Positions 16,344 to 25,444 of a stretch of 64,000 nt of DNA are shown here, in pieces; position 1 is the stretch's first letter; every line of letters begins with the position of its first letter. The notes beneath the pieces are model-generated. The model saw only the letters and a program-made list of their open reading frames with translations. It searched no databases and had not been told where the DNA came from. The stretch lies in assembly GCA_020634875.1 (NCBI GenBank), contig JACKAX010000010.1, positions 41,653 to 105,652 of the forward strand, read 5' to 3'. The translations under genes and the position numbers were made by a program. This stretch comes from Anaerolineales bacterium (GTDB lineage Bacteria > Chloroflexota > Anaerolineae > Anaerolineales > JABWBV01).

Positions 16344-17240
16344 TCAGGGTAGGCCATACAACTCGTACTCGTAAATGTGTTCAAATCCAAACTTGCGGTA
16401 GAGCGAATAGGCCCGCGCCCCTGCGGTGAGAACGATTTTTTCGTGGCCCTCGTCCCGCGCGGTTTGTAGGATGCGCGTGAGAATGGCTTTGCCCAAACCC
16501 TGCCCCTCCCACTCTGGCAGGGTCGCCATCACATACACACCCGGCAGGTCTGCGCCCATAATCAACGCGCCGATGGCAACAGGCGGCCCCTCGTGTCCCA
16601 CGCGGGCAACAAACAACCGGGCCGGATCGCCCCGTAGCCAATCTTCGGCCATATCTTCAAAATAAGCCAGCGCAACCCCATTGGGAAACTGAAACGCAGT
16701 ATGGCGGATGGTGCTGGCGGCTTGCAAGTCAGCTTGAGATTGGGCCTGCCAGACTTGAATTTCTGACCCATATTCTGGCCCTTCCGTAAACGTGGTGAGC
16801 GGCGCGACCAGCGTGGGCAGACGATAGTCTAACAACACCATGCCATGCTTGAGCAGGCGTGCGCCCATGTCTGTTGGGGTAGCCTGGGGACTGAGCCACC
16901 ACATAAACGGCACCCCGCGTTGATGAAAAAAGGCTCGGACGGCTTCAATTTCGTTCTCCACGGTTTCGCTGGACATTTCCGGGGAAAAGTACGCGCTGTG
17001 GGCCAGGTTGAGTAAGCCTTCCCGAATGCCTGTGCTGGTGGCGGTAATTCCGGTCCCCATAAAGACCGCGCGCCCCGGCGCGCGGCTGGACAACCAACTT
17101 TGCACGGCAACGGTATGGCGATGGGCTTGCCGGGCCGTTTCCTCCCAGGTCAGACCGAAGAGACGTTGGGTAGTTTCCGACGTAGCACGGATTTGTACGG
17201 CAAAAGATTGTTGTGGGTTGACGATGACAGGGGCGGACAT
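16344..17240 (-). CDS. GNAT family N-acetyltransferase with N-terminal extension
   Basis: A 298-residue protein whose C-terminal half (about 155-298) is a GNAT domain: acetyl-CoA loop MATLPEWEGQGLGKAI followed by KIVLTAGARAYSLYRKFGFEHI. The N-terminal half (QQSFAVQIRATSETTQRLFG, then WLSSRAPGRAVFMGTGITAT) looks like a second, degenerate GNAT-like fold, as seen in tandem GNATs. The substrate is unknown. SD GGAG (17245-17248) lies 4-7 bases upstream of the ATG. It follows the rhodanese terminator, so it may have its own promoter in the 50 bases upstream. Confidence 0.78.
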   Translation of the reverse strand: MSAPVIVNPQQSFAVQIRATSETTQRLFGLTWEETARQAHRHTVAVQSWLSSRAPGRAVFMGTGITATSTGIREGLLNLAHSAYFSPEMSSETVENEIEAVRAFFHQRGVPFMWWLSPQATPTDMGARLLKHGMVLLDYRLPTLVAPLTTFTEGPEYGSEIQVWQAQSQADLQAASTIRHTAFQFPNGVALAYFEDMAEDWLRGDPARLFVARVGHEGPPVAIGALIMGADLPGVYVMATLPEWEGQGLGKAILTRILQTARDEGHEKIVLTAGARAYSLYRKFGFEHIYEYELYGLP

Positions 17241-17289
17241 GGGGAAACTCCTATGCTAGGATTTGCAAGCTTCTCGGGGATTATAAAAT

Positions 17290-17328
17290 AAAAAAGCATG
17301 AGCGCAGAGCGCTCATGCTTTTTTATTT
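17290..17328 (-). terminator. Terminator of the rhodanese gene
   Basis: AAAAAAGCATGAGCGC (17290-17305) and GCGCTCATGCTTTTTT (17309-17324) form a 16-bp stem with a 3-base loop, flanked by A and T runs that would work on either strand. It lies just past the rhodanese stop codon on the minus strand. Confidence 0.9.
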
Positions 17329-17344
17329 GCTGTTTTTTGAATTT

Positions 17345-17851
17345 TTACGGGCGACCTGGACCTATCAACGCATATCCCGCATTATTCCACGCGATCATCC
17401 CCCCGGCCATGCTTGTGACTTGTGTGTATCCTGCGTCTAACAAAATGTCGCGAGCCTGTCCGCTCCGGTTGCCCGAATGACAAACCACGACAACTTCCTG
17501 GTCTTTCGGCACTTCGCTCAAGCGGTTGGGTAGTTCATCCAACGGAATGAGGGTGGTATTGTCAATGTGATAGTCATTCCATTCTTCGGGGGTGCGGACA
17601 TCCAACAGGAAAGTACCACTCTCGTATTTTTGGAAGGCTTCCGTGACCGAAATTTCCTTCGGGAAAGAAGATGAAGAAGAATTCGCACGTTGGAAGTACC
17701 AGTAACCGCCCAAGGCCAGGACGACGACCGCGGCGATCACCCACCAAAGTTGAAACTGATTCGCATTCCGTCGCGTGGATTTTCCTTTGCCGCGTCCAGC
17801 TGGCGCGGACTGAGAAGGTTTTGCTTGGGTATTTTTCTTTTTCTGGGACAT
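17345..17851 (-). CDS. Membrane-anchored rhodanese-like protein
   Basis: A 168-residue protein: a basic, Lys/Ser-rich cytoplasmic N-terminus, one membrane helix (about 34-53, WWVIAAVVVLALGGYWYF), a Ser linker, then a single rhodanese domain on the outside. The active loop CHSGNRS (Cys124) is intact and of the six-residue sulfurtransferase type; LLDVRTPEEWNDYHI and GGMIAWNNAGY are typical. It may transfer sulfane sulfur or handle cyanide or persulfide at the membrane face. The neighbours give no further clue. The ATG at 17851 is preceded by AGGAG at 8-9 bases. Confidence 0.9.
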   Translation of the reverse strand: MSQKKKNTQAKPSQSAPAGRGKGKSTRRNANQFQLWWVIAAVVVLALGGYWYFQRANSSSSSFPKEISVTEAFQKYESGTFLLDVRTPEEWNDYHIDNTTLIPLDELPNRLSEVPKDQEVVVVCHSGNRSGQARDILLDAGYTQVTSMAGGMIAWNNAGYALIGPGRP

Positions 17852-17956
17852 AAAAAACTCCTAATTTGAAAAATTCTCAGACCTGGCCTGAGGGCATAGG
17901 CTTCGGATGTACCTTGCCTCTGCTTAGATGTCGAGGCGCGCGAGAAAGTTACATAA

Positions 17957-17985
17957 AAAGTGACTGGTATTCACCAGTCACTTTT
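17957..17985 (-). terminator. Terminator of the zinc-ribbon/propeller gene
   Basis: AAAGTGACTGGT (17957-17968) pairs with ACCAGTCACTTT (17973-17984), 4-base loop, with an A run on the plus strand that gives a U tail on the minus-strand transcript. Confidence 0.85.
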
Positions 17986-18003
17986 GCGTTACGTTGGAAA
18001 AAC

Positions 18004-19698
18004 TTACGGCCAACGGCTAATTTGTTCTCCCGTCTCAAAATTATAGGCCGCCACAATATTCGTCAACGTGACCCATATTTGTGGTTGCTCAACCTTCAAA
18101 ATACTAAACCATACGGACCCAAGGCCGTTAGAAATGTCAATTGTCTTTGGCCCGCTACCGGTGCCGTCCTGGAGATTGATTTGTTCAAAGCTGATCCGTT
18201 GGGGGTCACTATAAGCCGTGAGAATATAGACCGCATCCTGCCCGATCAGTATGGTCCAAACGCCATCTTCATAAGCGACCTCGTTCAACCAGCCGTCCAT
18301 TTTGTCCTCCACGGCGGGCACAAACGTCCAACGCGTACTTCCGTCATTGTTCACTGCCCACACTTCGTTGCGGGAAGTCCCCACGCGGCGATAAGCATCC
18401 ATAATCACTGCATCCTGAACCACGCCAATAGGGTGTAACTCATAATCTTCGTTATGAACCAACAATTTATATGTCCCGTCTTCTATGTTCACCATCCAGA
18501 CCGCCCGATCGGAATAAAGATATAAAGTATTCCCTGAGATCAACACATTCTCATCGGGACGAAGCGCATCCCCATTTTCATCCTCCATCTGCGCTTCCCA
18601 CGTCATCGTGCCGGTGGTTCCGTCCCACATTTGCAAACAGTAGGGTTCGTAAAGGCCAAAGCCCAACATCACCGATTTTCCATCCGGGGATGGCCACATT
18701 GGATCGTAAATGTATGGTTCTTGGGGATCGTCCTCGAAAACCTTGTTTACGCATTGTGTCTGTACGGTATGGAGCAAAGTCCCATCCAGGGCATTGTAGA
18801 CAAACAGGGAAATATGATCATCCCGGTTATCTTTTACCGCCGGATTTCCGCCTAGCATCAGCATTTGGCGCGGCTGTTCGTTGAGTTTGACATTCCACAC
18901 GGGTTGTCCGGTTTGGGCGTCGAACGCTTGCAGGGTGCCATCCGCCGTCAGGGCGATTACCCGTTGCCCGGTCACTTGGAGACAATCCTCACAAATATTG
19001 GTCACTTCGTCGGGGAGGGTGGTTTGCCAGGCGGTGGTGCCATCCGCACGGCTGAACGCGTACAACTTGGTTTTGAACGAGAAATAGACAAATGAATTGT
19101 TCGCGACAATGGGATTGTAAATGTAAGAAGCCTCGTCTGGTAATGGCTCACTTTGCCAGCGTTGGGGGCTGCTCGCATCCAGGTCAAGGTACATAAGCCG
19201 GTTGGTATCATCTGACACATCGGCGACACCTACGAAGTCGGGTTGTGTATCATTGTCGGAAGGCAGGATTGTTGAGACGCCAAAACTATAAATCCTCGGT
19301 CCCATGACACTGCCCGGATCGGTAGAAACCAGGTCTTCGATGGATTGTTGCCCGTTGAAAATTGCCCAAATACTGCCCAACGTGACCCCAGTCGCACCTA
19401 GAATCCCAATCACAATCGGAATGATGGTCGCGAGAATGATGAACGCTACCAGACATCCAACCGCCCGCCCGGCGTTCCCGGTGTTCACGGGGGTATACGT
19501 GACCATTGGCGGCGGAGTATATGTGCTGGTTTGAATGATCAACTTGGGAAAGACGCCGGTTTTTTCTTCCTCGTGGGTGGTCTGATCTTGAAGGACTGTC
19601 CCGCAAAACTCGCATTTGAAATTACGTTCATGCCCTGGCTTCAAGTCCAGGGGTGCCCCGCACGATGGGCATTTGACAATTTGGAACCGGTCGGTCAT
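18004..19698 (-). CDS. Zinc-ribbon, membrane-anchored beta-propeller (PQQ-like) protein
   Basis: A 564-residue protein. It opens with a zinc ribbon (C10-P-S-C13 and C29-E-F-C32), has one membrane helix at about 79-105, and an outer domain rich in repeated W/Y and D-G-T-x-x-W strands (RADGTTAWQTTLP, AQTGQPVWNVKL, GTTGTMTWEAQM). These resemble PQQ-dehydrogenase-like propeller blades. No catalytic residue is evident, so a scaffold, sensor or quality-control role is as likely as an enzyme. Start: CAGGAG 8 bases before ATG 19698; the ATG at 19761 would add an unrelated hydrophobic stretch ahead of the zinc ribbon. Confidence 0.72.
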   Translation of the reverse strand: MTDRFQIVKCPSCGAPLDLKPGHERNFKCEFCGTVLQDQTTHEEEKTGVFPKLIIQTSTYTPPPMVTYTPVNTGNAGRAVGCLVAFIILATIIPIVIGILGATGVTLGSIWAIFNGQQSIEDLVSTDPGSVMGPRIYSFGVSTILPSDNDTQPDFVGVADVSDDTNRLMYLDLDASSPQRWQSEPLPDEASYIYNPIVANNSFVYFSFKTKLYAFSRADGTTAWQTTLPDEVTNICEDCLQVTGQRVIALTADGTLQAFDAQTGQPVWNVKLNEQPRQMLMLGGNPAVKDNRDDHISLFVYNALDGTLLHTVQTQCVNKVFEDDPQEPYIYDPMWPSPDGKSVMLGFGLYEPYCLQMWDGTTGTMTWEAQMEDENGDALRPDENVLISGNTLYLYSDRAVWMVNIEDGTYKLLVHNEDYELHPIGVVQDAVIMDAYRRVGTSRNEVWAVNNDGSTRWTFVPAVEDKMDGWLNEVAYEDGVWTILIGQDAVYILTAYSDPQRISFEQINLQDGTGSGPKTIDISNGLGSVWFSILKVEQPQIWVTLTNIVAAYNFETGEQISRWP

Positions 19699-19771
19699 GT
19701 TGCTCGCTCCTGTTACAGATAAAGTTAATAAAAAAGCGAAAATGCCTCTGTACATTTTCAACTTATTCCCT

Positions 19772-19777
19772 AGTATA
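19772..19777 (-). promoter_or_regulatory. Possible -10 element for the zinc-ribbon gene
   Basis: On the minus strand TATACT lies in the AT-rich gap between the fusion lipoprotein and the zinc-ribbon gene, about 75 bases before its ATG. No convincing -35 box is found 16-18 bases upstream. Confidence 0.3.
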
Positions 19778-19806
19778 CAAGCAAATTTAAAACTTGAAAG
19801 CCTGAG

Positions 19807-21996
19807 TTACTGGCCTATTAGTTTGTACACCTCCCCCTGCCGGGCTACCAAATACACTTCTCCAGCCTCATCTTGCCCAAAGGAAGTGATATTTAAACCT
19901 GTCTGAAACAACAACGTCTCCTGCCAAACGCCGTTCGCATCCCGCAATAACCCCCATATCTGCCCGGAACAGAAATCGCCGAACAAATATACCCCATTCC
20001 ACGCGGGCAGCGCGACCCCGCGATATACCACCCCCCCTGTGACTGAACACGTCCCCGTCGCGTGTGAATAATCCCAAATCGGTGCAGTTAACGCCAACCC
20101 CGACGGGGCACTGCCCTCATACGGGTGCGTACCCTCCAGAACATCCCACCCGAAATTCAACCCACCCGGTGTGCCCGCCGCTACAAAATCTATCTCTTCC
20201 CATTCATTTTGCCCCACGTCCCCGATGTACAAATCCCCGGTCAACCGGTCAAACGAAAAACGCCAGGGGTTCCGCAACCCGTAAGCCCAGATTTCCTTCA
20301 GCCCATCCCCCGTCTGAGCGAACGGGTTGTCCGCCGGGCTGAGATAAGGTTTGGTATTCACATCAATTCGCAGGAGTTTGCCCAGCAAGGTGAAGGAATT
20401 TTGCGCGTTGCCTTCGGGATCGCCCCCTGAACCACCATCCCCGGTCGCGATGTACAAATAACCATCCGGGCCAAACGCGAGATGCCCACCGTTGTGGTTG
20501 GGGTAGGGTTGGCGTATTTGGAGCAGAATCGTTTCGCTATTTGGATCGGCATGGTTCGAGTCGTCTGTGGAGACTTGATACCGGGCGATCACGGTATCCC
20601 CTTTATTATCCGTGTAATCCACAAAGAAAAAGCCATTCTGCGCGTAATCAGGATGGAATGCCAGCCCTAGCAGACCCTGTTCGTTGCCATCATCCCCCAC
20701 ACGTTCACGGATGTCCAGAAAAGGTGTATTTTGCCCGATGATTTGGATAGTGCCAGGTTGTTCGACCACAAATAGGCGGTTAGAGCCATCGCCTGCGTTC
20801 GTCACCAGCACTGGACTGATGTAGTTTGTCCCAATGGTTTGCCATGCAGCGGTGCCTGGATCAGGAAAGGTGACTACGCTGGGGTCGGGGAAATTTTCTG
20901 GCGTGGGGGCAGATTCGACCGGGGGGGTGATAAAGTCAGGATTGGTGAGGGTATACGTGTCAATCACTTCCCAATTCACATTGAAAAATTCAAATGTCAT
21001 GGTTGCCTCAGTAGCGGAGACGCGTAAGGCTCCATGCTTTTCCTGGTAACGGAATTGACTTTCGGGAAGTGGGCTGGAAAACCAATACTGGTTAGGATTA
21101 CCACCCAGCCCGTTGTTGAAATAAGGAATTCCATCTACTAACAACCGCTCATAAACATGCTCGTGCCCTGCAAGCACTGCATCCACACCCCAAGTAGCAT
21201 ACGGCCACCGTGCCCAGTCCGTGGAGCCATGATAGCCGCCAGAAGAATAGGGTGCGTGGTGCATATAGACGATATTCCAGGGACTGGTCGAGGCGTTAAT
21301 CGTTTGTTGAAACCATTTTCCTTGAACAGAAGAGAACCCGACCCCGTCGGGTTCGCGGCTATCACTATCCAGAGCGAAGAAATGTACCGGTCCCCAGGTG
21401 AAGTCATAGTACCGCTCGTTGCCGGGGAGGGTGAAATAATCAAGGTAGGGTTGCAGTCCAGAGGTGTCCCAATCATGGTTGCCGGGAACTGGGAAAAAGC
21501 GGTTGGCTTCACTGCCAGAGCCGTAGTCCCCCTGGTAGGCACCAATATAGGCGTGGTAATACTGCCCGATATTGGCGTCTATGGTGTCTGCACTCCCGGA
21601 TGGATAGTTGTTGTCTCCAAGCGTGATGATAAAAGCCGGGTCCCAGGAAATAACCACTTCGGCGACATTATCTTCGTCCGAACTGTCGTAGCCATAATCG
21701 CCGATGACGGCGAAAACGAGGGGTGTGGGTGTAGGGGAGGGGGGAAGGTTTGGGGTATCGGTGGCCGCGGGAGTGAGCACGATAGGAGTTTCAAGGGGTG
21801 CGGGGGTTTCAGAGGGAGCATTGATGATGACAGGTAAGTTCACCTGTTCGGTGAGAGCAACCGTTGGGGCGCGATTTTCTGTGGGTGAGGCAGGAGATTC
21901 TGTCGGCTCCCCCACTTCTCGCGTACACGCCACTACAGTCAAAATTAGAACAATACCAGTTAAAAGAAAAAAACGGAAATGGATCTTTTTATTCAT
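19807..21996 (-). CDS. Lipoprotein fusion: metallophosphoesterase plus sugar (sorbosone-type) dehydrogenase
   Basis: A 729-residue exported lipoprotein (Cys24 after LILTVVAC) with a long Thr/Pro linker. Residues about 93-350 form a purple-acid-phosphatase-like metallophosphoesterase with its metal motifs in order: GDYGYD (99), GDNNYP (127), GNHDWD (172), MHHAPYSSGG and AGHEHVYE. From about 375 to the end is a six-bladed glucose/sorbosone dehydrogenase domain of the soluble PQQ type (EQGLLGLAFHPDYAQNG, NHNGGHLAFGPDGYLYIATGDGG, AYGLRNPWRFSFD, DVGQNEWEEIDF). Two extracellular hydrolytic/oxidative activities in one chain suggest scavenging of phosphorylated sugars or glycans, but this is inference. 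The ATG lies 14 bases after the rRNA methyltransferase gene. Confidence 0.88.
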   Translation of the reverse strand: MNKKIHFRFFLLTGIVLILTVVACTREVGEPTESPASPTENRAPTVALTEQVNLPVIINAPSETPAPLETPIVLTPAATDTPNLPPSPTPTPLVFAVIGDYGYDSSDEDNVAEVVISWDPAFIITLGDNNYPSGSADTIDANIGQYYHAYIGAYQGDYGSGSEANRFFPVPGNHDWDTSGLQPYLDYFTLPGNERYYDFTWGPVHFFALDSDSREPDGVGFSSVQGKWFQQTINASTSPWNIVYMHHAPYSSGGYHGSTDWARWPYATWGVDAVLAGHEHVYERLLVDGIPYFNNGLGGNPNQYWFSSPLPESQFRYQEKHGALRVSATEATMTFEFFNVNWEVIDTYTLTNPDFITPPVESAPTPENFPDPSVVTFPDPGTAAWQTIGTNYISPVLVTNAGDGSNRLFVVEQPGTIQIIGQNTPFLDIRERVGDDGNEQGLLGLAFHPDYAQNGFFFVDYTDNKGDTVIARYQVSTDDSNHADPNSETILLQIRQPYPNHNGGHLAFGPDGYLYIATGDGGSGGDPEGNAQNSFTLLGKLLRIDVNTKPYLSPADNPFAQTGDGLKEIWAYGLRNPWRFSFDRLTGDLYIGDVGQNEWEEIDFVAAGTPGGLNFGWDVLEGTHPYEGSAPSGLALTAPIWDYSHATGTCSVTGGVVYRGVALPAWNGVYLFGDFCSGQIWGLLRDANGVWQETLLFQTGLNITSFGQDEAGEVYLVARQGEVYKLIGQ

Positions 21997-22010
21997 CGCC
22001 TTAATACATT

Positions 22011-23423
22011 TCAGGTCACCCGCAGCCCCGCCGGATAATGATTCTTCACTACGCCATTGACCACCTTCCCCCAGCCGAGCGGAAAATCTTCGAGGGTGAC
22101 CAACGTCCAGCCGTTGGGGAGTTCGTTGGAGGGGAGGCGCAGAGTTTCGCAGCGGAGAAACGCCAAGGCCTGGGGTTCAGTAAGCGGGAGGGTACGTTGC
22201 ACTTCGTCGGGGCGCAGGGCCATCGCGAGGGCGTGGGCGGGTTCAAAACGGTCTTTTTTGAAACTGCCTAACCACCACCCCGGACGGATGGCGTTTAGCC
22301 CGCGCAGGTCGGGGGTTTCGGGCGGGAGGGCGTAGAGATACGATTTTATCAGGCGAAGTTGAGCCGGGTCTAAGGACAGGGTGAGTGTTTCGTGGGCGAA
22401 GGTTTCCCAGTAGGGGAGGAGTTTTTGGAGGGCAGGTTGGAAGGAGGGACGGGTTGGATGGGGTGTCGGTTGGGTGGTTTGTTGGTTGGGGGTGTGTTGG
22501 AGGAGGGCGATGAAGTGCCCTTCGCCGGGCGCGCGATGGGGGAAGAGCCGGGTGGCGGCGGGGCCATCGGCGTTGAGGGGGTACGGCGAAGCGGGCGAGG
22601 TGGGGGTAAAACCGGGTACGGTGGGCGGCGAAACCAGGGCAAAATCGGGATGTTCGTCGAGGAACCGGGCGATCACCAGTTCGTCTTCTTCGGGGGCAAA
22701 CGTGCAGGTGGCATATCCCAACCACCCGCCGAGCCGCACGAGCAAGGCTGCGGTGTTGAGAATATTCGTCTGCCGCACGGCACACCCGGCCACAAATTCC
22801 GGCGACCAATCCCGAACCGCTTCCGGCATTTTGCGGAACATCCCCTCGCCGGAACACGGCGCATCCACCAGCACCCGGTCGAAAAATTCGGGCAGGGCCT
22901 CGGCGAGGCGTTCGGGCGTTTCGTGCGTGATGACCACGTTGCGCGCTCCCCACCGCTCCATGTTTTTGGCAAGGTCCCACACCCGTTTGGGGTGAATCTC
23001 GTTGGCGAGCAGCACACCTTTGTTTTGCATTTTCGCAGCGATGTGCGTGGTCTTCCCGCCGGGGGCCGCCGCCAGATCGAGTACCCGCTCGCCCGGTTGG
23101 GGGTTGAAAATCTCCGCCACGGCCTGCGCGGAGGGTTCTTGCAGGTAGTACAGCCCCGCCGCATGGTAGGGATGCAGACCAGGCCTGTCCTGAGCAGCGT
23201 CGAAGGAGCGGTTCTCACCCTCCAGTACCCGAAACCCCGCGGAAGTCCAGGGCAACGGTTCGAGGGCGAACGGTGTGCGGGCCAAAAAATCGTCCGGGGA
23301 CAGTTTGAGCGTATTCACCCGCAAGCCCACGTGCGGCGCGTCCGCATAACTGGCAAGAAAGGCTTCGTATTCCGCACCCAACAGGGTTTGCATACGATTG
23401 AGAAAAAGAGGGGGCAAAGTCAT
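22011..23423 (-). CDS. NOL1/NOP2/sun family rRNA cytosine-C5 methyltransferase (RsmF-like)
   Basis: A 470-residue SAM-dependent methyltransferase for 5-methylcytosine in RNA. Core motifs: HPYHAAGLYYLQEPSA, VLDLAAAPGGKTTHIA (SAM motif I), DAPCSGEGMFRK (motif IV with a Cys), and a final PUA-like RsmF_C domain. The motif VI Cys is in WLGYATCTFAPEEDE, so both catalytic Cys are present. Two insertions interrupt the normal layout: SFDAAQDRP at 23184-23207, a translated repeat, and a Gln/Thr/Pro-rich stretch at about 22440-22500. Start: the ATG at 23423; the sequence upstream is not conserved. It is the first gene of a minus-strand run reaching 15857. Confidence 0.9.
   Translation of the reverse strand: MTLPPLFLNRMQTLLGAEYEAFLASYADAPHVGLRVNTLKLSPDDFLARTPFALEPLPWTSAGFRVLEGENRSFDAAQDRPGLHPYHAAGLYYLQEPSAQAVAEIFNPQPGERVLDLAAAPGGKTTHIAAKMQNKGVLLANEIHPKRVWDLAKNMERWGARNVVITHETPERLAEALPEFFDRVLVDAPCSGEGMFRKMPEAVRDWSPEFVAGCAVRQTNILNTAALLVRLGGWLGYATCTFAPEEDELVIARFLDEHPDFALVSPPTVPGFTPTSPASPYPLNADGPAATRLFPHRAPGEGHFIALLQHTPNQQTTQPTPHPTRPSFQPALQKLLPYWETFAHETLTLSLDPAQLRLIKSYLYALPPETPDLRGLNAIRPGWWLGSFKKDRFEPAHALAMALRPDEVQRTLPLTEPQALAFLRCETLRLPSNELPNGWTLVTLEDFPLGWGKVVNGVVKNHYPAGLRVT
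23184..23207. repeat. In-frame copy of a CCTGTCCTGAGC...GTCGAAGGA interspersed repeat
   Basis: 24 bases, CCTGTCCTGAGCAGCG followed by TCGAAGGA, inside the rRNA methyltransferase gene. On the coding strand it reads SFDAAQDRP between the conserved LEGENR and GLHPYHAAG blocks. From memory, this sequence is a common interspersed repeat in Anaerolineae and some other bacteria. Confidence 0.65.
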
Positions 23424-23518
23424 TCCTTCATTGTGGCACAGGCTGGCGCATGGGGCAAGGGTGGGAACCTTCGGGTTGTGGTAGGATAGTCCAACTGCAA
23501 AATTTTTTGGAGGTAAAC

Positions 23519-25444
23519 ATGAACGACACGGCACTTCTGCTCTCTTTCCTCGCCGCCTTTGGTCTGATCGCCCTGGCCTCCCGGCAAGTAGGGGACTATC
23601 TCGCCCGCTTCAAACTCCCATTAATCAGTGGGTTCTTATTCACCGGCATCCTGGCTGGACCATTTTTGCTTAACCTTATTACCCTTGAAGAAATTCGGAA
23701 CTTACATTTTTTAGACCAAACTGCTCTCGCTTTTATTGCCTTTGCCGCGGGCGGAGAATTGGATTTCAACATCGTGCGCCGTTCCTGGCGGGCGATCCTT
23801 TCAATTTTAACGGGACAAACGATCCTGATCCTGGCCCTGGGCATCTTTGCATTTCACCTCCTGGCGAATACCCTCCCCTTCACCGCTGATCTGGTTCCCG
23901 CGGGCCTCCTCGCTGCAGGCCTGTTAGCCGCCACAATCATGATCGCCCGTTCGCCCTCCTCCGCTTACGCCATCATCAAAGAAGTACGCGCGCGTGGCCC
24001 GTTCACCCAAAATGTTCTGGGCGCCACCGTCCTCACAGACGCGATCGTCATCATCCTTTTTGCAGTCGCCGTCTCCATCGCCGCCGTGATCGCCGATGGG
24101 GCCGCATTCAACGGCTTGCTCTTGGTCTTCCTTTTTTTTGAAATCGTGCTGGATATTTTGCTCGGCGTTGCCATTGGTCTCTTGTTGCGCGCGTTTATGC
24201 GTTTACATGCTCAATGGGTAAAAGACGTGCTGATCCTGGGCATCGGCTACGGCGTATTTGCTCTCTCTGCCCAACTGCGCGATGTTCATCTGGGCGCGCT
24301 CCCCGTGGGGATTTTCTCCGAACCCTTGCTGGTCTGTCTTGTCGCCGGTTTCTACCTCACCAACTTTACTCGCTACAAAACCGAATTTCAAAGCCGGATC
24401 GAAGCGTTGGCCCCGGCCATCTTCATCATCTTCTTTACTCTTGTTGGTGCGGAACTCGAACTGGATGTGATGGCACAAGCCTGGGCCGCGATTTTGGGCT
24501 TGGTCCTCGCCCGAATGTTGGGCATGGTCTTGGGCGGCTTCCTTGGTGGGATGGCAACGCACCAACCCGCCCGCCACAACGCTGTAATTGGGCTTGCCCT
24601 GCTTACGCAGGCAGGGGTCAGCGTGGGTTTGGCAAACGAAGTTAGCGGAGAATTTGGCGAATGGGGGCGTGCTTTGACAACGGTTCTAATCGGTGTCATT
24701 GTTGTCAATCAGATCATTGGCCCTCCGCTCCTGAAATGGGTCCTCCACTTTGTCGCGGAGGCACATCCCCGCGCAGAAGCCCAACCCTTTGATGGTGTGC
24801 GCGACGCCTACATCTTCGGCCTGGAAAGCCAATCCTTGGCCCTGGCTTACCAACTTCAAGCACACGACTGGCAAGTCAAGATCATAACCCGCACCCCTGA
24901 CCGCCTCAAAAACCCCTACACCGATCACATCGAGATCATTACCGTTCCCGACATGTCTTTTGAGACCCTACAACATCTCAACCTTCCCAAAGCCGACACC
25001 GCCATCCTCATGCTCTCTGACGAAGAAAACCACGCCCTCGCCACCCTCATCTATGAAAATTTTGGCATTCCTCACCTTGTCGTGCGTTTGAATGACCGGA
25101 CCTATCAAGAACCCCTTACGGCTCTAGGCGCGCTTATCGTTGAACCTACCACTGCCATTGTCAGTTTGCTCGATCACCTTGTTCGCTCCCCGGTAGCAAC
25201 TTCTCTTCTGCTAGGGATAGAAACCCGCCAAAATGTGCGCGATATGAAGGTACGCCACCCTGCGCTCAATGGCGTTGCCCTCCGCGATTTACGTCTACCC
25301 TCCGAATCCCTCATCCTCTCCGTTCACCGCGACGGGCGCACCCTCATCTCCCACGGCTACACCCGCCTCCAAGTCGGCGACGACCTCACCATCCTCGGCA
25401 CGCCCGAAAGTTTGGATGAACTTTCGCTAATGCTCGAAACATAG
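23519..25444 (+). CDS. KefB-type cation:proton antiporter with RCK/TrkA domains
   Basis: A 641-residue monovalent-cation:proton antiporter (CPA2). About 12 helices fill residues 1-400, including FLFTGILAGPFLLN and TALAFIAFAAGGELD. A TrkA-N-like nucleotide-binding domain (about 425-540, AYIFGLESQSLALAY) and a TrkA-C domain (about 560-641, ending LQVGDDLTILGTPESLDEL) follow. The TrkA-N P-loop lacks the usual G-x-G-x-x-G, so ligand binding may be altered. It probably exchanges Na+ or K+ for H+ in pH or osmotic balance. SD GGAGG lies 7 bases before ATG 23519. A related protein is encoded at 34594. Confidence 0.9.
   Translation: MNDTALLLSFLAAFGLIALASRQVGDYLARFKLPLISGFLFTGILAGPFLLNLITLEEIRNLHFLDQTALAFIAFAAGGELDFNIVRRSWRAILSILTGQTILILALGIFAFHLLANTLPFTADLVPAGLLAAGLLAATIMIARSPSSAYAIIKEVRARGPFTQNVLGATVLTDAIVIILFAVAVSIAAVIADGAAFNGLLLVFLFFEIVLDILLGVAIGLLLRAFMRLHAQWVKDVLILGIGYGVFALSAQLRDVHLGALPVGIFSEPLLVCLVAGFYLTNFTRYKTEFQSRIEALAPAIFIIFFTLVGAELELDVMAQAWAAILGLVLARMLGMVLGGFLGGMATHQPARHNAVIGLALLTQAGVSVGLANEVSGEFGEWGRALTTVLIGVIVVNQIIGPPLLKWVLHFVAEAHPRAEAQPFDGVRDAYIFGLESQSLALAYQLQAHDWQVKIITRTPDRLKNPYTDHIEIITVPDMSFETLQHLNLPKADTAILMLSDEENHALATLIYENFGIPHLVVRLNDRTYQEPLTALGALIVEPTTAIVSLLDHLVRSPVATSLLLGIETRQNVRDMKVRHPALNGVALRDLRLPSESLILSVHRDGRTLISHGYTRLQVGDDLTILGTPESLDELSLMLET

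Noticed and set aside
16371..16400. tRNA-like TTCAAATCC sequence
   Set aside because: It lies within a GNAT coding region and lacks an acceptor stem and anticodon arm.
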